This document shows, in pieces, positions 1-11,311 of a stretch of DNA of 64,000 nt. How positions within the stretch are numbered: position 1 is the stretch's first letter; the number at the start of each line of letters is the position of its first letter. The DNA is from Marasmius tenuissimus (Eukaryota; Basidiomycota; Agaricomycetes; Agaricales; Marasmiaceae), in the NCBI GenBank assembly GCA_029532415.1, contig JAQOTA010000016.1, forward strand, positions 1 through 64,000, in the 5' to 3' direction. The translations under genes and the position numbers were made by a program. The notes below the pieces were generated by a model that searched no databases, was not told where the DNA came from, and saw only the letters and a program-made list of their open reading frames with translations.

Positions 1-697
1 AAACGGCCTTGAGACGTTCAGACTAGCGCTGGCTCTGAACAGTGTCCATCCGACCTCAGCTGACATGGGAAAATCCTGTTCAGATATTGATTGTTCCGCT
101 AGCAGCTGCGACAGTCCCATACTGTTAATATTCTGACCTCTGGTTCAAATAGCTACACACCTTGTGCGATTGTTCCCAATTTCCCGCTCCTTCTGAGCAC
201 CTTTGCGGCCGCACATTCGAGATACAGCCTGAAAGCGAGTGAAGACATGAAGCACAGCTGCACACCAAAACTACATTCGAATGAATTCACCGCAGGCGAT
301 AAATTTGCGTCCGGGTTCGGATTACCCACTTCTTACCCGGTCGAGTAGATATCCTAAAGTGGGAGGAACGAGGCGGACTGAGATTGAGATTGACGACAAT
401 AGAAATTCAAATGGCGCATGGTTGATGACGATCGTGATAATCTTATCGGTAATCTAATCAGATGAGATAGCTCACAGCTCTTGTCTTCCCAAATCCGTCC
501 TTTGCTGGTCTGGCCTTTATTGTCATGATTTTTGAGAGAATAAAGCCAACGAAATGAGAGGACAAGACTGCTGAAACAGGGAGTCAAAATGCATAAGAGG
601 CTGACGGTGATTCGTGGAGGAATGAATGAAAATGTGGGCCAACAACAAGATCGTACCATCAAATTTTTTACATATTTCCCTTCGCCCCTCACGCGAG
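1..697. other. Intergenic region upstream of HMG-CoA synthase
   Basis: I see no supportable gene here. Open frames on both strands are short and carry no recognisable domain or splice pattern. The right-hand part is the upstream promoter region of the HMG-CoA synthase gene. Confidence 0.5.
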
Positions 698-766
698 TAT
701 ATAAGGCCCTACCGAGACCCATCATTCTCCTTGTATCGCCCCACTCTCTCTTGTCACTCAACCAAC
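698..766 (+). promoter_or_regulatory. TATA box and CT-rich leader of HMG-CoA synthase
   Basis: A clean TATATAA lies at 698-704, 63 bases before the start codon at 767. It is followed by a pyrimidine-rich stretch (about 723-765), which in fungi often marks strongly transcribed genes and the transcription start zone. The assignment rests on position and motif only. Confidence 0.6.
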
Positions 767-2431
767 ATGACCGTCCCCCTCGCAACCTCCCAAAACGTCG
801 TCGAATTCCCTCGTCCCAAGGACGTTGGTATCCTCGGTGTCGAGATGTACTTTCCTCGTCGCGTATGTTCACTTGTCCCCTCCAACCAGCATCTTGTTAA
901 CTGACATCAACCCGCGTTGTAGTGCATCTCGGAAGCTGACCTCGAAGAGTTTGACGGCGTGTCGAAGGGAAAATACACCATTGGTCTCGGTCAGGAATAC
1001 ATGGCCTGGCCTGATGACCGTGAAGACATAAACTCTTTCGCCCTCAATGGTGCGTACATCAGCTTGTTCTCTCGTGCTAGTGGCCTAAGAATGTTGCAAC
1101 TTTAAGCTGTCTCCGGGCTCCTCGAGAAGTACAATGTCGACCCCAAGTCCATTGGCCGTATCGACGTCGGAACCGAAACTATAATCGACAAGTCCAAGTC
1201 AGTGAAGACCACCGTCATGAGTTTGTTCGCCGAATCTGGCAACTATGACATCGAGGGTATCGACTCCAAGAACGCTTGCTACGGTTCCACCGCCGCGCTC
1301 TTCAACGCGGTTAACTGGATTGAGTCTAGCTCCTGGGATGGAAGGAACGCCATCGTCGTCGCAGGAGACATCGCTGTCTACGCCGAGGGCGCTGCAAGAC
1401 CCGCTGGTGGTGCTGGGGCTGTTGCATTGCTCATTGGACCTAATGCTCCACTTGTGTTTGAGCGTGAGTCCTTTGATGTCGGATGATGCCTATTTCCGTC
1501 CAATACTGACTGTCAAACCCATACAGCCATTCACGGGACTTACATGGCGGACACCTACGACTTCTACAAGCCGAATCTCTCTTCAGAGTACCCCGAGGTT
1601 GACGGACCCGTCTCCGTCGTCACATACACTGGTGCCCTTGACCATGCTTACTCCGCTTTCCGTGAGAAGGTTGCGAGAGCTCTCAAGAGAGCGGGCCTCG
1701 CCCAGCACTCCGTTGAGGACCCGAAAGCTCACTTCTCCCTCGACTCCGTCGACTACGCCCTCTTCCACAGCCCCTACGGCAAGCAAACCGTCAAGGGACA
1801 CGCACGAGTCCTCTTCAATGATTTCCTTTCCAACCCAGACGCACCTATCTTCGCCAACATCGGCAACGCTGATGCTTACCGCGCCATGTCTCCGACCGAG
1901 TCGCTCAAGGATAAGAACCTTGAGAAGGACTTCATTACAGCAGGCAAGGCCTCTTTCAAGCAAAAGGTCGAGCCCGGCATGGCCTGCTCAAAAAGACTTG
2001 GCAACATGTACACTGGCAGTCTTTACGGTTGCCTGTCTTCGCTCTTGAGCACCGTGGAACCTGCCACACTCAAGGACAAGCGTGTTGCACTCTACGCCTT
2101 CGGAAGTGGTTGCGCCGCTTCCTTCTTCACTCTCAAGGTCAAGGGCGATACCTCAGAGATCCGGGAGAAGCTGGATCTGGTCAACAGGTTGGCATCCATG
2201 AAGGTCGTTCCTTGCCAGGAATTCATCGACGCTCTCAACGTGAGTACTATCGGCTCCCTCCATCGGGAATGGGTAACTGACTGATCTCTTCTCTAGCTCC
2301 GTGAAAAGAACCACAATTCAAAGGACTACACTCCCGAAGGTTCAGTCGATAACATCTGGCCGGGTGCTTACTACCTTGAGCATGTCGACAGCAAGTTCAG
2401 GAGAAAGTACGTCAAGGCACCCGTTGCATGA
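767..2431 (+). CDS. ERG13: Hydroxymethylglutaryl-CoA synthase
   Basis: This enzyme condenses acetyl-CoA with acetoacetyl-CoA to HMG-CoA, the step before HMG-CoA reductase in the mevalonate/ergosterol pathway. Exons 767-862, 923-1049, 1107-1463, 1527-2239 and 2297-2431 join in phase to 475 residues, normal for the family. The N-terminus reads [10 protein letters not shown]. The expected catalytic residues are visible: Glu in DVGTET, the acyl-accepting Cys in NACYGSTAA and the His in [10 protein letters not shown]. The C-terminal half carries the family's LEHVD and YVKAP-like end. There is no signal peptide, so a cytosolic enzyme is expected. The start was chosen because it follows the TATA box and CT-rich leader closely and begins the conserved N-terminus. 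The gene looks intact. Confidence 0.96.
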
Positions 2432-2733
2432 GCTAGGACGCACAGTGTATTACGGATTTGGGACTAGAGATTAGACGTATATCATTCATTGTATTGTAAT
2501 TGTATATCTACGGATACATAATACCCTTAAAATCCATGCAATTGCTGTGTGTTGCTGTTCAACAACTTTCAGTCCTGCCAAGGGGTTTGAACATTCGACG
2601 GTGACCCGTTCACCGCGCAACAGGCGTAGCGCCGTCATAGCCCTAGTTAGGCAAAATTCAATACATACAACTCATCTCGCTCACCTTCGTCCTGATTCCT
2701 GCATTTCGCATAGCTTTCGTCCATTCATCCATC

Positions 2734-4249
2734 ATGAAAATCGACCCACCGGACTGTAAACATCACCGGATCTCGACGGGGAATAAAGATTCTAAACTCA
2801 AATCCTTCGCGTCCACTAGACCTTTTATGCAACAAGAACGTGAACCTTTTTGTTCTTCCCAATGCCTGACCTCTCCACTGACCCTTCATTAGATTGACGT
2901 GATTTTCCCCTCTGACACGCAGCTTGAGGGGACCCTTTTGTCCCTGAAGAGTAATCGATATGCAAGAGGTCGAGTTTCGATCGCAAAACTCGTTGAGACG
3001 GCGGCGCAGCCGGAAGGGTTCATTAACCCGTTAGGATACTTGAGGTAAGGCCGTCGACCCATCTTTTCACTACTCATCTGACTTGGCTCCGTGATCTCGC
3101 TCGCTTTCGTAGCCAAGTCTCAGTACTCGGTACTCGTGCGGCAGACGTGTGGTGTATTGACTCCAGAGGCGTTCTGACCCTATCGGTAACTGGAGACACC
3201 TATCAAACCTTGGGCCTTGTGGGGACGCGAGTATCGCTTGGAAAAGGGAAGGGCAAAGAAGGTGATGGAAGGCATGGTGAGTGTTTTTTCGATCGCTCGG
3301 GTGTAGCCCAATTTCACTCAACACTATTTCAGTGTAGTCATAACGCTACCTTTGCAACTTCATGCAGAAACCGAAAAGAATCGAGCAAGGAGGAACGAAT
3401 CCCTCCAGAAATGGGACGATAGACGACAACACGAACATGGGAAGGGAAGTTGGGAGGTGCTCTGTTCGTCAGTGGACGATGGTTTGTCTGGACGCGCTTC
3501 TGTCGAAAATACATGTCCGGCTGATGAATTAACTCGAATTAACCACTAGACGTGCTTCTAAAATTTCTCGAGAGAAATCTCGAGGAAGGATATACAATCA
3601 AGACCACGACATCCCGGACCTCTCGCCTTGAAAACGTAAAAATACCTCACGTACGACTTTCTGAGAAACCAAAAACTCATGCGTCGGAAGAGTATCACGA
3701 ATCGGTTGAGGAGCTGCTAGAATGGATAGGGATGGCTGGTCTGCACGCACAAAGGTGAATTACGCGTGTATACTCGTGCACGCATCGCTCATTCGCGAGA
3801 AAGGTTGCAGGCCAACGACCGTGTTGACCCTTTCATCGCAGTATACGAAACACCTTCCCCCAATCAGGTTGGCACACTCACGCACCTTAAATGGACTGGC
3901 CTCCTTTCGCCTTGGTTTGTACAATCAGTGATTGACTGCGTGACGTACGTCTTAGTCCTCTGGTCCCTTCCCTCCGGTTGACTGACGTGAACACTGGTTC
4001 AGAGCGACAGCACAGTCTCCTTCAAAGGCACCCCAGTTCGTGTCTGTCTTGGGACATGCTTGCACTTGGAGCCCCGTGTGCTATATACCACCCGCGATAG
4101 TCGAATCTTCGAAACCTACTCCCGTTCGTGATCCAACCATGGATGATGAAGACTCCTGGTGCCTCGTTGTCACTGCAGGCGATGCCACCACGGCCCTTCG
4201 GTGGATGTTGGCGGAAAGCGTAGGGAAACATGATGCTAGGTGGGGCTAA
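2734..4249 (+). CDS. RPP40: Ribonuclease P/MRP subunit Rpp40
   Basis: Rpp40 is a protein subunit of nuclear RNase P and RNase MRP, which process pre-tRNA and pre-rRNA. Exons 2734-2755, 2820-2839, 2893-3044, 3113-3276, 3338-3481, 3550-3754, 3804-3944 and 4003-4249 close in phase to 364 residues. Family landmarks are VIFPSDTQLEG, GDTYQTLGLVG, LLEWIGMAGL, the NDRVDPFIAVYE block, HLKWTGLL and a C-terminal SPVCYIPP. From exon 3 onward the model is solid. The 5' end is not: the second intron (2840-2892) has a weak GTGAAC donor, and the bases just inside it read in frame as VNLFVLPNA, which resembles the conserved start of the family. The real N-terminus may therefore differ or be damaged. Confidence 0.82.
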
Positions 4250-5377
4250 ACGGCCGGGAATGGAGCGTGCTTAAATCATGGTTGTATTCCTTATATCTTA
4301 TAGAATAAGATTGACCTGACTTCGAGCGCTGCAACGAAACTAGCGTTAAGCGCTAGGGAGTCAACGTCCTCGGCTGGAAGCAGATGCCAACACAAAGCGG
4401 GCCATGATTCATGATCATGGTACCAATCTTCAGAAGAGACACCTTCCCGCACTGTCAACAATGTCAAGCGCTTCGGGTCAGTCGAGAACAGGGCCACACC
4501 GAGATTTAGATTTCATTCGCCTCAATTGCCTCTTTATCGCCGCTCGACCGCTTTGTCCTCCGAGCTCCTCCTCGGAAGAACATACGACACCCACGGAACC
4601 ACTGCCGCTTGTCAGAAATTGGATGACATGGGAACAAGCACGATGTCATTGACCTACTGTGGTCATTCGAGTTTTTATTCTACCCTTCTATCCTCATTCG
4701 AGTTTCTTCGGCAGTGCGACCATCACTGACAAGAACGGACATAAGGGAATCCACGTGTCCCAAAGGGTTCTAAACTGCCATGTACCGCAGAACACTGGTG
4801 ATCACCGCCGCTGACAAGTTATGTTATTTTAAAGTCGCCATATATGGACTGCCGAACTTCAAAGCTCTCAATATCGGCCATCTGTGGGGGGATCATCGAT
4901 CATGGAATGCATGGCGTCTCCAACCCGGCGAATATCGCACACATGGAAGCGAGAGCAGGACAGGAATCTGATCATCTTTGATGATGACTGCGATAATGAG
5001 GAGCTTCTAGATGGTTTGAGCAATATTGCATGGAACATTTTGTCATGTAGGAAGGGAAACTGCGAACGGGGTACATATGGTCGTTCGTCGAAGATGACCT
5101 GCAGGCTCTCAACTTCGCCCCGTCTAGAAAGGACACCCTTGGAAGTCTCCCTCCAGCTTTTACGAACATACAACCTGTCGCTAGCGCTGTTCGCATGGAT
5201 GCGTTGGATATCATTAATTCATTCAACAAAAATGATCATGATGAGCGCCCTAAAAGTTGCAACTGGTGTATGAGCTTCATAAAATATCTTAACTGAGTCT
5301 GTAGAAGATCGATTAAAGACAGATTGACACGAACCTTTAGTTCGTGATACCTCAGGACTGTCTTCTCCTTGTTTGCG
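4250..5377. other. Intergenic stretch with decayed coding-like frames
   Basis: No gene can be supported. Fragmentary open frames exist on both strands, the longest on the plus strand at 4884-5273 (129 codons), without family motifs or consistent splice phases. The stretch may be the remains of a gene or simple intergenic DNA. Confidence 0.4.
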
Positions 5378-6292
5378 ATGCGAATCCAGCTTCTTTTTGC
5401 CTCTTTGCTACTTTCCTTGTTCTGTGGCGAGGCGAGGGTGCCGCTGAGCTCAAATCATCGACGACCAAGCGGGGGACTCTAAGACACAGGCTCAACCAAT
5501 TTATATTGGTGGGTGGGGCCCAAGCTCGAGCTGCAACGAACAATGCCTATTGAAGCCCGACACATCGAAGGCCTATATGGGAACGTGGCACGATACTACC
5601 CACTTCGTCGGTAGTCCTCCGAGCGGAGTCAACTTTGAGTTCACGGGTACGTCTTGCTTCAAAAGTAAGCACAGAGGTGGTTGGGTACTGACAACTTGTA
5701 AACAGGTGTATCTCTCGAGGTGTTCTGCATCCTGCCACCCAATAACGTGCAAGCTATCTTGAATTATAGCTTGACCTTTGAAATGGATGGAAAAGATGTC
5801 GGCACACCCTTCAGAAGAACCAAGGACGAGTTGACCTCGGAGTACCAGTACAACGTATCTGTTGTGAGCCTCCAGGACTTGCCGAACACGAAACACAACT
5901 TCACGATGGTGCTCAAAAGCAAAGAGATGGATTCCGTAGCACTCTTTGATTATGCAGTATACCAGTGAGTCGATCGGAATCTGGTAATCAAGTTTCCGAG
6001 GGTTTTGACAGGTTTTGACGCGGCGGTACAACACAGGTTCGAGGACGCCGGAGGTTCCACCAACTCGAGCACAATATCCGGGATGGGTACTTCCGCTGAG
6101 CCTACGTCAGTAACTCCAAGTACTGCCGAGACTCTCTCTGCAAGCACTACCTCCCCAGCTCCTGGCTCGGCCACTAGTTCGGGAGCCCAGGCTGGTACGG
6201 GAAACAACGGGGCCGTGTCGACTTTGCGAACAGGTCACGGGGAGGTTGTCCGGGGAATGTTGACGTTGTTGATCGGTCTCTGGGTATTGTAG
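5378..6292 (+). CDS. Secreted, probably GPI-anchored Ser/Thr-rich protein, frame broken near 5450
   Basis: This is an uncharacterised cell-surface protein of a kind common in mushrooms. The start at 5378 gives a good signal peptide (MRIQLLFASLLLSLF). The mature part reads IYIGGWGPSSSCNEQC and DTSKAYMGTWHDTTHF, then a beta-rich domain (EVFCILPPNN, FDYAVYQ). It ends in a Ser/Thr/Pro-rich tail and a hydrophobic C-terminus (GMLTLLIGLWVL), typical of a GPI signal. A phase-consistent intron covers 5650-5704. A second, of about 35 nt near 5967, is unusually short and uncertain. The signal-peptide frame and the mature-domain frame differ by one base, with no room for an intron between about 5430 and 5460, so an indel or assembly error is likely there. 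Confidence 0.6.
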
Positions 6293-6582
6293 GTGCGGAG
6301 TTTAGGACCAAGGTGTATGGTTTCCCCACGGAAAATGAGTCCCGGCAAATTTCCGTTGCTAGAACGAGAACAAAAGTCATGATACCCAACATTGATATGT
6401 CAGCGAGAAATCAATGGATGAGAAAGTTCGTTCAAAGTTTGTCAGGGCTGTGCCACATTCGTGAAGTTTGTTTGTCAAGCTTTGTACACGAACTTGGCAG
6501 ATTTGTTGAGCGCGTTCCACAAGACCATCGACTCTCTAACCTCAACCACCACCATCTCCTTCATTTCTCTAAATTACTAAAA

Positions 6583-7773
6583 ATGGGCCGGGCTCTATTC
6601 TCCCAATCTTTGGCTTCCCCTGCCATTCACGAAGATGCTGGCCATGCAGTCGAGAATCCTGTGGAAAAGGCGGGGATTCATAGATGGAGTATAACCAACC
6701 CTTTTGACCCAGATTCGGAAGAGTTCTTCTCGAATGCGCAGACGGAACTCTTCCTGGAGCCAGAAGAACTGACGGAGAGGCAGGTCCTCATCTCTTCGTC
6801 TGTACCACCCTCCGACACGGACCCCAGCTTGACAATTCCCAATGCTGGTCCGCCAATTACCGGCTGGGTCTCTGTTGGCCCAAATATGTGGTCTAGGACG
6901 GTCAGACGGGCCCACCCTCTTCCAGCAGTCCCGCCCGTTCCCTCGCAAATGCGGCCTTTGGGGTCACCAGGTTCATCTGGGACTTCAACCCCTAGGTCGG
7001 CTTCCCCCCAAACTCCTGATCCAGTATATTCGCCTACTCTTCCAGGACTCATACCAACGGAAGAGCTTCTTGCTAGGCTGCCACCACCTGCAACGACCAC
7101 TACCATCACGCCAACGACTCCGTCACTCACTGGTACAGCGTCTCGTCGCAGACAGCACGACAGTGCTCAAGCAGACACGATACCCCAGGCATCCCCTTCT
7201 CCACCGCCCGGTATCCCACCGAGAATCTACAACTGGGCGAGGTCGCGTCCCGAAGAAGCTGATATGCAGCAGTCAACCTCGCGTCGCACTCGACCGCGTC
7301 TCGACACAGGCGCCGGTGCGTCAGCTACTTCCTCTTCGCGATACCCACGGCGCGCTCGTACACGGTCTTTGGGCACGCCTCACCAGCATCTAGAATCTTT
7401 GATACCAGGATATGGGTCGTGGCATGAAAGACATCCACACGTCGGGCTGCGAGCAACTTTGACGAACAACGGATCCGCCGCCGACTCTGGAAACACAGAC
7501 AATGGTAACAGAGCGGTTACTCGTGAGCGGGTAGGAGGACTAGAGGATGACGCGACCGTTGCACTACTGCGCAGACTGTTGGAGCGCAGCGAACGAGCAC
7601 GGGACTATGTCAGGGATTTGGATAATCATTTGGAGTCAGTCGGTAGAAGGAGGGAAGGCTTGTTGCAGGATGGATCGAGAAGGATGGAGTTGGACATTAT
7701 CCAGCCCGAGGAAGAGCCCGAGCCCGAGCCATTCATTCCAGAACCGGAAGCCCTTAGTTTCGTCGCCCTGTAA
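6583..7773 (+). CDS. Uncharacterised disordered protein
   Basis: Single-exon frame of 396 residues. I do not recognise a family. The middle is rich in Pro, Ser and Thr with SP/TP pairs (for example GSSGTSTPRSASPQ), followed by Arg-rich patches (SRRTRPR, YPRRARTR) that could act as nuclear localisation signals. Residues 310-360 (LEDDATVALLRRLLERSERA onward) form a likely coiled coil. The tail is an acidic Glu/Pro repeat (PEEEPEPEPFIPEPEA). The frame is open upstream to 6313, but the start at 6583 was chosen because it sits in AAAAATGG and the upstream extension looks like leader sequence. A nuclear scaffold or regulator is possible, but no function can be assigned. Confidence 0.6.
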   Translation: MGRALFSQSLASPAIHEDAGHAVENPVEKAGIHRWSITNPFDPDSEEFFSNAQTELFLEPEELTERQVLISSSVPPSDTDPSLTIPNAGPPITGWVSVGPNMWSRTVRRAHPLPAVPPVPSQMRPLGSPGSSGTSTPRSASPQTPDPVYSPTLPGLIPTEELLARLPPPATTTTITPTTPSLTGTASRRRQHDSAQADTIPQASPSPPPGIPPRIYNWARSRPEEADMQQSTSRRTRPRLDTGAGASATSSSRYPRRARTRSLGTPHQHLESLIPGYGSWHERHPHVGLRATLTNNGSAADSGNTDNGNRAVTRERVGGLEDDATVALLRRLLERSERARDYVRDLDNHLESVGRRREGLLQDGSRRMELDIIQPEEEPEPEPFIPEPEALSFVAL

Positions 7774-8232
7774 GGCCTCGGCTCTCGCTGGAAGCTGAAA
7801 ATGGTTTTGGTGCTGACCAGAACCACCCCCCGTTAAAACAATTCAGACGCTCATTTTTGACCTACTATCGTTATTGCCTTTCTATGCAACGTGCGACACA
7901 CACTTCCTTGTATCCGTCTACTCCCAAAAGCTTGACACACATCCTCATCCTTCGTCATTCATTATGCGGTTTCTCTATTCAGGCTGTTAGATGATGTACA
8001 CCTACATCTACCTTCATTTATGCGATCATATCTTCTCTTTCAGTTGGCTGTGGATTGTTGTACAGGTTGGGTGTATGATAGATAAGTGTCTCAATATGGT
8101 ACTTTAGAAATATGTATTCTTCCCTTTTCAGAGTTGAGCGCATCCCTGAGCGGTACGACACATCGATAGAGCTTGATGAGAGTATTGTCAGAGTGCTGAG
8201 CCGTCTGCGGAACTCGGAAGCTGCGGCTGTCG
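7774..8232. other. Intergenic region between disordered protein and VPS9
   Basis: Same-strand spacer holding the 3' end of one gene and the promoter or leader of the next. It contains pyrimidine-rich patches (for example around 8030-8045) but no gene that I can support. Confidence 0.4.
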
Positions 8233-11207
8233 ATGAGGCACACCGGAGACGAAGAGCGCACGTGGACTAACACGGCCTCTCCTCCTTCCACCACAAACGC
8301 AGGTACTGCGATGAACAGTGGTACCGCGTCACCGAATCCCTGGCAAGATTCAGAATCACCTCTTGTCCCTCAGCCTCTCCGTGCTCCTTCAAACTTGGAT
8401 TCCAGTGACGCAAGCGCCAAAGCACCGGAACAAGAGGAAACCTACGAACCTGAGCGCAAGTCTGAACAACAGATATTGGATGAATTCGATCCACTAGTCA
8501 GCCAGGAAGAGACGGACGCAAAGAAGGCTTGGGAAAGCTCAGAAGGACATCCACCTCCACCCCCAGTACCATCGAAGGAGTCGAAAGCACAGACAGAGTC
8601 TCCAACGTTATCGCCACCTCCAGTTTCCAAGGAAAGCGATGGATCTGGGTCGCCATCCACAGCATCTCAACCGACTACTGGTACTAACGAACCAGCATCA
8701 AGTGGCACATTTCCATCGCTGGCTGCTCTTGCTCGATCGTTCTCCATTCCATCGCTACCTCGTCCCATACGACCCGTATCTCTGGATACTGCGAGGCCTG
8801 TTCCGTCCCCAAATACAATCCTCAGTTTCGCGCAACAGCAAGGTGACGCGTCGAAGGCCATTGGGGCTTCGGAAAGGCGGAAAGAGAAGCAAAAGGATGA
8901 ACAGGTAGAAGTAGAGGAGACAAAGAAACCGGAACGAGATGAGGGGGAAAGGGAAGGAGAAAGTAGCCAGACTGCTGAGAAGTCTGGTAGTGTCGACGAA
9001 AGTGGCGACAATGCTTCCGGAGACCCACCATTCGACTTTCAGAAGTTCCTCGACCAGATGAAAACGCGGAATGCAGAGCCTGTCGCCAAATACCTCAAGT
9101 CGTGCGTGCGATTTCTCACCCAATGAATCAATGTAGTAACACGTCCAACAGATTCTTGAGCAACTTTGCGAAGCGAACGTTTACAACAAGCGATCAGATC
9201 AAGATCATAAATGACTTTTTGGGTGTATGTCACGAATTCCCTGGCCGTACCGTGCTGGAAAACCGATGCTATGATATTTAGTTCATCGCAAGACAAATGC
9301 GCGATTGCGAAATTTGGCGGAACGTATCCGATGCGGAGTTTGACAATGCGATGGAAGGCATGGAGAAGTTGGTGATGAATCAGTTGTACCAATTGTGAGT
9401 CCTCATATGATTGGCGTTCGAGGTCGGGCGGTCTTACATGGATGACTGGACAGCACGTTCACACCAGCGATAGCGCAAAGCGTCCCCAGGCGGCAGGTGA
9501 CGACGGATGATCTTGAACGCGACCGGGTACTTCAACAACGGATAGCACTCTTTGGTTGGCTGGAAGAGAAACATCTGGATATCCCCGAGGGAGAGGGGAG
9601 TAAAGGATTCCTGATGTTCGCAGAGCAAGGTATCACCGAGCAGAATATGTATGCTGGAAATACTCACGGTTGGCCGCAGAGCTTCTCAAGATCAACCACT
9701 ACAAAGCCCCGCGCGATAAGTTGATCTGTATACTCAACTGCTGCAAGGTTATCTTTGGTCTGCTTTGCCTTTTCTTTTCTCGTACTCACTGCCTTCTGAC
9801 GACGATTTCTAGGTTTGATTCGACATCTGAGAAAAGAAGAAGGCGCCGACTCTTTCGTGCCAATATTGATCTTTGTTGTCCTCAAAGCGAACCCTGAACA
9901 CTTGCTATCGAATGTTGAGTGAGTGCATTCTCTGTGGATGATCTCTGTAGGCTTGACGTTCCATCAGGTTTATCAATCGATTCCGGAATCCGGAGAAGCT
10001 TCAGAGTGAAGCGGGTTACTACCTCTCGAGTCTGGTAAGGCTTTCACTTACCTTTTACTCGTTTGATAGCTGAGTCTGCGTTATAGATGGGCGCTGTCTC
10101 GTTTATCGAGACCATGGACCATACTTCACTATCATGCATAACCCAGGAAGAATTCGAAAGGTTGGTTGGCAGTACATCGGCCAGCTACATAAGTACTCAT
10201 ACACGCTCCTATAGAAACGTGGAAGAGGCCATACAAAATTTACCTCCCTCTGAAACTTCCTCGCCGTATCTACCGTCCTCAGTCAATCCTCCCCACGAGG
10301 CTCCTCCCTTTCGAGCTCAGTGTCCTCTTCCTCCTCTTCCTCACATGCAGGAGAAGAATCTGCTCAGCCTCTATCACTCCCTGCCCCACCACCACCACCA
10401 GGCCAACAAAGCCCTGCGCAGATGATTGGTGAAGATGCCAGACGGATTTTGCAAAAGACGGGAGATACCATAAGCAAACCTCTGAACGCCATTAGCCGAA
10501 TATTCAACGAGGCGCTCGACACCTTGGAAGCGTCCACATCTAATGCCAACACTTCAGGAAGGGTGACGCCCACTCAGAACAACCGAATCGCGTCGTATCT
10601 ACCAGGACCCTTTGCCCCATTCGAGCTGGGTAAAGAGAACAAGGGCGGGAATTCCTTACCGATCGCGCCATGGAACCATCCTGACGAGGTGAGGAGACAC
10701 AGTCAGAGTGTTTCTCTGCCCGTCTCGCGGACTGGGTCACCGGGAATTCCTCAGACCCCTGCGAATCCAGATGGGATGCCCCAACCGCCGATACAGACGC
10801 CGTATAAACCCAGGGTGAGAAGAGTTCCTTCTCCGCACTCGTCATCTGGATCGTGGCCAGCAAGTCCTCCTGGATCACCGGGTTATGCAGTGGAAGAAAC
10901 GCCCTCCCGACCTAACAGAGGACCTAATGGTCCTTATACACATTCTCCGTTGGCAATAGGGCCTTCGCAGCAGTATTTTGGGGCTGGAGAGGGTATATCG
11001 AGGACACCAACACCCGCACTGGACCTGTCTGGAATGCAGGCCGAGATTGATGTGGCTCATGAACAAGCGGCACTTGCTTCCAGGGAGACACTGAACCAAA
11101 TTTTCCCCTCTATGGACAAGGAAATTCTGGAGCTGGTTTTAGAAGCGAACAACGGGGATTTAGGCAAGAGCATCGAAAGCTTGCTGGAGATGAGTGTGGG
11201 CGATTAG
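8233..11207 (+). CDS. VPS9: Vps9-type Rab5 guanine nucleotide exchange factor with CUE domain
   Basis: Vps9 proteins activate Rab5/Vps21 GTPases in endosomal transport. Exons 8233-9101, 9152-9224, 9282-9394, 9454-9629, 9680-9757, 9813-9918, 9968-10034, 10087-10160 and 10215 onward agree in phase. The first 280 residues are disordered and Pro/Ser-rich. A helical bundle ([24 protein letters not shown]) precedes the VPS9 domain, whose core is [20 protein letters not shown] with the catalytic Asp, followed by [15 protein letters not shown]. The end ([19 protein letters not shown]) is a CUE ubiquitin-binding domain, as in yeast Vps9. Between the VPS9 and CUE parts the frame changes at about 10320 in a CT-rich repeat, so either a one-base indel or a missed intron lies there. 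It converges on panC, 104 bases away. Confidence 0.88.
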
Positions 11208-11311
11208 ACATGACTTTGTATTTTATAATGGACCTGTATCCTCGAGTATAATCATGCCCAGACACGCGTTATTTTTCGGTCGGAAATCTGGCTGATGGAG
11301 AGTGAAAGGCT

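Noticed and set aside
1245..2048. 267-codon plus-strand frame overlapping HMG-CoA synthase.
   Set aside because: It is a shadow of the real exons in another frame, Ser/Thr/Pro-rich from codon bias.
6313..6582. Extension of the disordered protein to an upstream ATG at 6313.
   Set aside because: The sequence looks like leader, the ATG context is poor and the ATG at 6583 sits in a good context.
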